Positions 6,019-10,402 of a stretch of 10,402 nucleotides of DNA are shown in pieces. Origin of the DNA: Perlabentimonas sp964554585 (GTDB lineage Bacteria; Bacteroidota; Bacteroidia; Bacteroidales; Tenuifilaceae); contig CAZKPD010000090.1 of the NCBI GenBank assembly GCA_964554585.1, positions 1 through 10,402 of the forward strand, given 5' to 3'. The notes beneath the pieces were generated by a model. The model was not told the origin of the DNA, made no database searches, and saw only the letters and a list, made by a program, of their open reading frames with translations. A program made the translations under genes and the position numbers. Numbering within the stretch: position 1 is the stretch's first letter; every line of letters starts with the position of its first letter.

Positions 6019-9000
6019 ATGAAAAAAAACAAATTTTACTTACTGATGCTCCTGACCTTTATGGGTGTATACGCATTTGGGCAGGTTACTACGTCAGCCA
6101 TTAATGGTCGAGTAGTAAATGAGAATGGGGAACCCGTTCCCTATGCCGTTGTGGCTGCGCTTCATGAGCCCAGCGGAACTACTTATGGAACTACAACCCA
6201 AGACAATGGTACTTACGTACTGATGGGTTTACGTGTGGGTGGTCCCTATAAAGTTACCATCACGTTTATGGGCTATACCCCTGTTGTTTATACGGATATT
6301 GACCTTAAGCTGGGTGAAACCTTTGCGCTTAATGGCATGCTCAAGGAAAGCTCCGTTGAACTTGGTGAGGTGGTAGTGTCGGCAGGCCTTGGAAATCCAA
6401 TTCTTAACTCGGATAGGACCGGTGCTCAGACTAACATTAGCAGGCGTGATATGAACAACCTGCCCAGTATTACACGGAGTATTACCGACTTTGCTAGGCT
6501 TACCCCTCAAGCACAAGGGAACTCGTTTGCAGGTCGTGACGGCAGGTTTAACACCATTACCATTGACGGTGCTGCTTTTAACAACAACTTTGGGCTTAGC
6601 AGCAACCCCCTTCCTGGCGGTAATGCACAACCCATTGCTTTGGATGCGCTAGAACAGATTACCGTTAATATTGCTCCTTTTGATGTGAGACTTTCTCAGT
6701 TTACCGGTGCCAGTATCAATGCGGTAACCCGAAGTGGAGACAATGAGTTCAAAGGTTCTGTTTACACCTACATGAGACCCGGTTATTTTACAGGAAATAT
6801 GGTTGAAGACATTGAGGTGACGGGTGCACACGATAGGAACAGCAGAAATTATGGGTTTAGCCTAGGTGGCCCCATTATTAAGGATAAGCTTTTCTTCTTT
6901 ATAAACGGTGAATATGAGCAGGAAGATGTTCCCGGAATTATGTGGAGACCAAGTACTGATGGTGTTGCTAACTCAACCCTTGGTATTTCTAGAACCACAG
7001 AAGAAGACCTAGAGCGTGTAAGAAACCATCTGATTGCTACATACGGCTATAATCCCGGTAAATACAAAGATTTTGATCCCTTCCAAAACCTAAATACCAA
7101 GATATTGGCCCGTATCGATTGGAACATCAACAATGATCATAAGTTTACGTTTAGGTACAATGATGTAGTGGGTACTTCCGACCAAGCAACTAACCCAAAC
7201 AGCGGTCCTTCAGCTTTAACCCGCGGTGCAGGTCGTATAAGTAAAGAGTCCATTGCGTTTTCAAACTCATTCTATGGGTTTAAGAATACCGTACGTTCGT
7301 TTACTGGTGAGCTAAACAGTAACTTCAAGAGCAATATTTCTAACAAGTTTTTGGCCAGCTATACCTTTATCCAGGATACCCGTACCAGCCCGTCAACTAT
7401 TTTCCCATTTGTTGATATTTGGGAAGGTGGCGAGCAGTACATGTCGTTTGGTTACGAGCTGTTCACCTTTAACAACGATGTAACCAATAAAACCCTAAGC
7501 ATTGTAAACAATACATCAATCATTGTAAATGATCATACCATTACAGCAGGTGCTTCTTTTGACCGCATGTTCTTCCGGAACTCATATATTAGAGAAGGAA
7601 CCAGCTACTACAGATATGCTTCAGTAGACGATTTTATTAATCTTGCTGATCCTATCGGATTTGGTATTACCTATGGTTATTTTGGAAACGATGCTCCGGG
7701 TGCTGAGTTAACCTTCGGATTGGCAGCGCTTTATGCTCAGGATGAGTGGAAAGCCACCAGAAACCTAAAACTTACTTATGGTATACGTTTTGAATTACCC
7801 CTATTCTTTGATGAGCTAATGGATAACCCAGAGATTGCCAAGTTGTCATTTTACGATGGACAAAAAATGGATGTGGGCACATGGCCAAAATCACGTATCC
7901 TTTTCTCTCCCAGATTAGGATTTAACTGGGATGCTATGGGCGACCGCTCACTACAGGTACGTGGGGGTACAGGTATTTTTACAGGCCTACTTCCTTTCGT
8001 TTGGTTTACCAACCAGCCCACAAACTCTGGTATGATTCAAATACCAGAGATTGGATGGAAAGAGGGTGATCCTAATCTAGTAGGTCTTGTATTTAATCCC
8101 GATTATAAAGACCTGATCAACAGTGATGATGTTCGTTTCCCAAAAGAGCCCGGCGAATTGCCCAAAGGTTCTGCACTTGCTGAGGTTTCTAAAGACTTTA
8201 GAATGCCTCAGGTATGGCGTACTAACCTAGCCGTTGATGTTGAGCTACCCGGAAATATGGTATTCACTGGTGAAGCACTTTTTGGCAAGGATATTAATGC
8301 CATTATGCAAAAGAATATCAATGAGACCGATCCGGTGGGTGAGATGGTTGGTGCCGACAATAGACCATACTGGGATGCCAACAGAAGAGTTGAGGCTGAT
8401 GTTGCCAGCGCTACAATATTAACCAATACAAACCAAGGGTATCAGTACTCATTTACTGCTCAGCTTACTAAAAACTTTAGCCATGGCTTAGCAGGTATGT
8501 TTGCTTACACCTATTCTGTTGCTAAAGACGTTACCTCTAACCCGGGATCAGCTGCATATTCAGCTTTCTCGTCCAACGTAGCAGTAGGTAGCCTAAACGA
8601 CCCAGGTCTTAGCTTCTCCAACTTCTCTACTCCTCACCAATTGGTTGGTCACATTTCGTATAGAACCGAGTTTGCAACTACGCTTACTTTTGCATACCGC
8701 GGATTCCAACAAGGACGTTGGTCATACACCTATACCAATGACCTGAACAATGATGGTATGAACTCTGACCTGATGTATGTTCCCGGCGCAAAAGGAGAGA
8801 TTGCTTTTGTAGACCATTCAGGAATGACCGCAGCAGAACAGCAGGATGTGTTCTGGGATTATATTAACAATCATCCCTACCTAAGCACCCGTATGGGTGA
8901 CTACGCCGAGCGTTTTGGACATGTTCGTCCTTGGCTACACCGTTTTGATGTGAAAATTGCACAGGATCTTTTCTCACAACCCAAAACTACCCGTAAGTAT

Positions 9001-9261
9001 ACCCTACAGGTAACCCTTGACCTGCTTAACGTAGGTAATATGATTAACAATGCTTGGGGTGTTTATACCTTCCATCCGCTGGCAAGCTATGATAATGTGC
9101 GTTTGCTTACCATGGTTGACAAACCCACTGCTACGGATGCTCCAACCTTTAGGTTGAATGCCAATAGCATTGACCAATTCAAGCAAAACACTGAGCTAAG
9201 CAATACGTTAACCACATCTAGTACTTGGGGTGCGTTACTTGGACTAAGGCTTGTTTTCTAA
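6019..9261 (+). CDS. Oar-type TonB-dependent outer-membrane receptor
   Basis: A 1080-aa outer-membrane protein. Residues 1-21 form a signal peptide (Lys-rich start, hydrophobic core, likely cut after AFG before Gln22). Residues about 27-110 are a carboxypeptidase-regulatory-like beta-sandwich: INGRVVNENGEPVPYAVV, then SGTTYGTTTQDNGTYVLMGL and RVGGPY, a run typical of Oar proteins. The plug follows, with GRDGRFNTITIDG (172-184) and EQITVNIAPFDVRLSQFTGA to TRSG (212-240). The rest is a beta-barrel rich in aromatic alternating strands, ending in Phe1080 as barrel proteins usually do. The family takes up or moves large substrates across the outer membrane with TonB-ExbB-ExbD energy; in Myxococcus xanthus Oar is needed for development and release of the protease PopC. 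The substrate here is unknown. No SusD-like partner follows. A strong terminator ends the unit, and a 406-bp gap separates it from the glycan genes, so it is probably a single-gene operon. Confidence 0.93.
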   Translation: MKKNKFYLLMLLTFMGVYAFGQVTTSAINGRVVNENGEPVPYAVVAALHEPSGTTYGTTTQDNGTYVLMGLRVGGPYKVTITFMGYTPVVYTDIDLKLGETFALNGMLKESSVELGEVVVSAGLGNPILNSDRTGAQTNISRRDMNNLPSITRSITDFARLTPQAQGNSFAGRDGRFNTITIDGAAFNNNFGLSSNPLPGGNAQPIALDALEQITVNIAPFDVRLSQFTGASINAVTRSGDNEFKGSVYTYMRPGYFTGNMVEDIEVTGAHDRNSRNYGFSLGGPIIKDKLFFFINGEYEQEDVPGIMWRPSTDGVANSTLGISRTTEEDLERVRNHLIATYGYNPGKYKDFDPFQNLNTKILARIDWNINNDHKFTFRYNDVVGTSDQATNPNSGPSALTRGAGRISKESIAFSNSFYGFKNTVRSFTGELNSNFKSNISNKFLASYTFIQDTRTSPSTIFPFVDIWEGGEQYMSFGYELFTFNNDVTNKTLSIVNNTSIIVNDHTITAGASFDRMFFRNSYIREGTSYYRYASVDDFINLADPIGFGITYGYFGNDAPGAELTFGLAALYAQDEWKATRNLKLTYGIRFELPLFFDELMDNPEIAKLSFYDGQKMDVGTWPKSRILFSPRLGFNWDAMGDRSLQVRGGTGIFTGLLPFVWFTNQPTNSGMIQIPEIGWKEGDPNLVGLVFNPDYKDLINSDDVRFPKEPGELPKGSALAEVSKDFRMPQVWRTNLAVDVELPGNMVFTGEALFGKDINAIMQKNINETDPVGEMVGADNRPYWDANRRVEADVASATILTNTNQGYQYSFTAQLTKNFSHGLAGMFAYTYSVAKDVTSNPGSAAYSAFSSNVAVGSLNDPGLSFSNFSTPHQLVGHISYRTEFATTLTFAYRGFQQGRWSYTYTNDLNNDGMNSDLMYVPGAKGEIAFVDHSGMTAAEQQDVFWDYINNHPYLSTRMGDYAERFGHVRPWLHRFDVKIAQDLFSQPKTTRKYTLQVTLDLLNVGNMINNAWGVYTFHPLASYDNVRLLTMVDKPTATDAPTFRLNANSIDQFKQNTELSNTLTTSSTWGALLGLRLVF

Positions 9262-9282
9262 GCTAATTTATTTGCTTCCTTC

Positions 9283-9316
9283 AAACCGCCCCGCATGTTT
9301 GTGGGGCGGTTTTTTT
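9283..9316 (+). terminator. Intrinsic terminator of the receptor gene
   Basis: AAACCGCCCC (9283-9292) pairs perfectly with GGGGCGGTTT (9303-9312) across a 10-nt loop. A run of seven T (9310-9316) begins at the base of the stem. It starts 21 bp after the receptor stop codon and is the clearest terminator in the window. Confidence 0.95.
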
Positions 9317-9415
9317 GTGCCGTCAGAAAGCAAAAGGCTTCGTGATTTTTTAGTTGTCCTTTTTTGAACAATTATCGTTGTGCACACCCATGAAGGCCCC
9401 AAAAAAGTCGAGAAA

Positions 9416-9441
9416 ATTGATTAATATTGCACTAAATCAAT
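9416..9441. promoter_or_regulatory. AT-rich inverted repeat upstream of surE
   Basis: ATTGATT (9416-9422) is repeated inverted as AATCAAT (9435-9441) with 12 bp between. It lies 63 bp before the surE start, within the likely promoter zone, where an operator could be placed. No good TAnnTTTG element is found in 9317-9504, and chance is possible for such an AT-rich repeat. Confidence 0.25.
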
Positions 9442-9491
9442 AAACAGATGCGTTTTGAAACTTGTTATTCAATTTCGCAAATGGACTAAAT

Positions 9492-9497
9492 AGGAGA
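9492..9497 (+). promoter_or_regulatory. Shine-Dalgarno of surE
   Basis: AGGAGA lies 7 nt before ATG 9505, unusually clear for this lineage, where such sites are often weak. It supports ATG 9505; the ATG at 9499 is followed directly by TAA. Confidence 0.75.
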
Positions 9498-9504
9498 GAT
9501 GTAA

Positions 9505-10332
9505 ATGCAAGAAACAGGAAGAAGACCCATAATTTTGGTTACTAATGATGATGGCATAAATGCCAAAGGGATTAGGGAATTAGTGCAGATGGCAAAACCC
9601 TTTGGAAGGATTGTGGTGGTTGCTCCGCAGGAGGGGCATTCGGGGATGTCGCATGCCATTACCATTAAAACACCCTTACGAATCAGACGACACGATTGGG
9701 GCGAGGATGTTGAGGTGTACTCAGTGAATGGTACTCCGGTGGACTGTGTAAAGTTGGCTATGAGCGAAGTGCTAAAGCATAAACCCGATTTATTGTTATC
9801 GGGGATTAATCATGGATCCAACTCTTCGGTTAGCGTGTTCTATTCCGGCACTATGGGAGCCGCCATAGAGGGGTGCTTGTACGGTATTCCATCCATTGGC
9901 TTCTCTTTACTCGATTACATGCCCGATGCCGATTTTACTGGTGCTGTTGAGTATGGAAAACAGATTGTGCAGAACGTTTTAGATCATGGCTTAGCCAAAG
10001 GGACCTGCCTAAACGTGAATGTCCCGGCAATTCCTAAGAATGAGATTAAAGGGATAAGAATTACCCGACAAAACAGGGGTACCTGGCGCGAAGAGTTTGA
10101 GAAAAGGACAGATCCAAGAGGATTCGATTACTTTTGGCTGACGGGCTACTTTAAAAACGAGGAGCCTGAGGCCACCGATACCGATGAATTTGCACTTTCG
10201 AACGGGTACTTATCTGTAGTACCTTTGAGTATTGATCTTACGGATAGGGAAGAGCACGCGAGGTTAAGCCAATTTTTTGGCTCATCAAAGGTGGTTGAAG
10301 ATATCCCGGAAAGGGAACATAAGCATAACTAG
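9505..10332 (+). CDS. surE: 5'/3'-nucleotidase SurE
   Basis: A 275-aa cytoplasmic metal-dependent phosphatase that removes phosphate from nucleoside 5'- and 3'-monophosphates (EC 3.1.3.5 and 3.1.3.6), and in some species short polyphosphate. The N-terminal Rossmann-like fold opens with ILVTNDDGINAKGI (10-23). Asp15 and Asp16, Ser46 in APQEGHSGMSHAIT and Asn102 in SGINHGSN match the metal ligands Asp8, Asp9, Ser39 and Asn92 of E. coli SurE. NGTPVDCVKL (75-84) and YSGTMGAAIEG follow, and the C-terminal part has the usual TDTDEFALSNGYLSVVPL segment. It is slightly longer than the E. coli protein (253 aa) because of a charged tail ending in EREHKHN. Nothing appears missing. A small open frame starts 18 bp after the stop and is probably co-transcribed. 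In many Bacteroidota surE precedes lipid A genes such as lpxB, which may lie just outside the window. Confidence 0.97.
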   Translation: MQETGRRPIILVTNDDGINAKGIRELVQMAKPFGRIVVVAPQEGHSGMSHAITIKTPLRIRRHDWGEDVEVYSVNGTPVDCVKLAMSEVLKHKPDLLLSGINHGSNSSVSVFYSGTMGAAIEGCLYGIPSIGFSLLDYMPDADFTGAVEYGKQIVQNVLDHGLAKGTCLNVNVPAIPKNEIKGIRITRQNRGTWREEFEKRTDPRGFDYFWLTGYFKNEEPEATDTDEFALSNGYLSVVPLSIDLTDREEHARLSQFFGSSKVVEDIPEREHKHN

Positions 10333-10350
10333 AAGAGATTAGCAAAACCC

Positions 10351-10402
10351 ATGAAAAAGAAGTTAGACTCAATAACCCTTGGGGCAGTGTTGGGAGTAGT
10401 AG
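10351..10402 (+). CDS. Start of an unidentified protein, cut by the window edge
   Basis: From ATG 10351, 18 bp after surE, 17 codons are visible: MKKKLDSITLGAVLGVV. Three lysines followed by a hydrophobic stretch suggest a membrane segment or signal sequence, with the gene probably in one operon with surE. This is too little to name a family; a small inner-membrane protein is my guess from the hydrophobic start. Confidence 0.5.
   Translation, partial: MKKKLDSITLGAVLGVV

Noticed and set aside
6229..6630. Minus-strand open frame of 133 codons inside the receptor gene
   Set aside because: It is the shadow of a well-supported 1080-aa gene; low-complexity basic product without motifs.
8208..8426. 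Minus-strand open frame of 72 codons inside the receptor gene
   Set aside because: Shadow frame within the beta-barrel coding sequence; no ribosome site or family resemblance.
9499..9501. ATG just upstream of surE as its start
   Set aside because: It is followed directly by TAA; the Shine-Dalgarno at 9492-9497 is spaced for ATG 9505.

Overview
The window looks like chromosomal DNA from a member of the Bacteroidota, most likely Bacteroidales or Marinilabiliales. The pointers are the promoter-like TAnnTTTG octamers, an Oar-type outer-membrane TonB-dependent receptor of 1080 residues, a Bacteroidota-style O-antigen ligase with a long periplasmic insert, and a SurE of the Gram-negative type. I cannot name a genus or species.

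Left part (1-3093, minus strand): three consecutive genes for Stealth-family sugar-phosphate transferases, 24 and 28 bp apart, read right to left. The first two are complete (337 and 342 aa). The third starts with GTG at position 998 and runs off the left edge. It is easy to overlook, because it lacks an ATG start and an in-window stop, and unrelated plus-strand open frames lie over it. It is an open frame from start to edge, not a visible pseudogene, but it has lost a glutamate that its two siblings and human GNPTAB share.

Middle part (3094-5612): a 75-bp divergent intergenic region carries the same octamer TACTTTTG once on each strand. It separates the Stealth operon from a plus-strand pair: a GT-A type glycosyltransferase (start best placed at 3169) and, overlapping it by 4 nt, a polytopic O-antigen ligase/polymerase. 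Together these five genes look like part of a locus for a surface or secreted glycan, plausibly one with sugar-1-phosphate (phosphodiester) linkages. That function is inferred from family membership and neighbourhood.

Right part (5613-10402): a 406-bp AT-rich gap holds several weak hairpins and one promoter-like octamer. After it come the Oar-type TonB-dependent receptor (6019-9261), a strong intrinsic terminator (9283-9316), surE (9505-10332, with a clear Shine-Dalgarno) and the first 17 codons of an unidentified protein. These genes look like ordinary chromosomal content not linked to the glycan locus. I saw no tRNA, rRNA, CRISPR, insertion sequence or phage gene.

The most notable material is the tandem Stealth array, its mosaic and possibly altered third member, and the overlapping divergent promoters. 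I see nothing that clearly amounts to an undescribed system.
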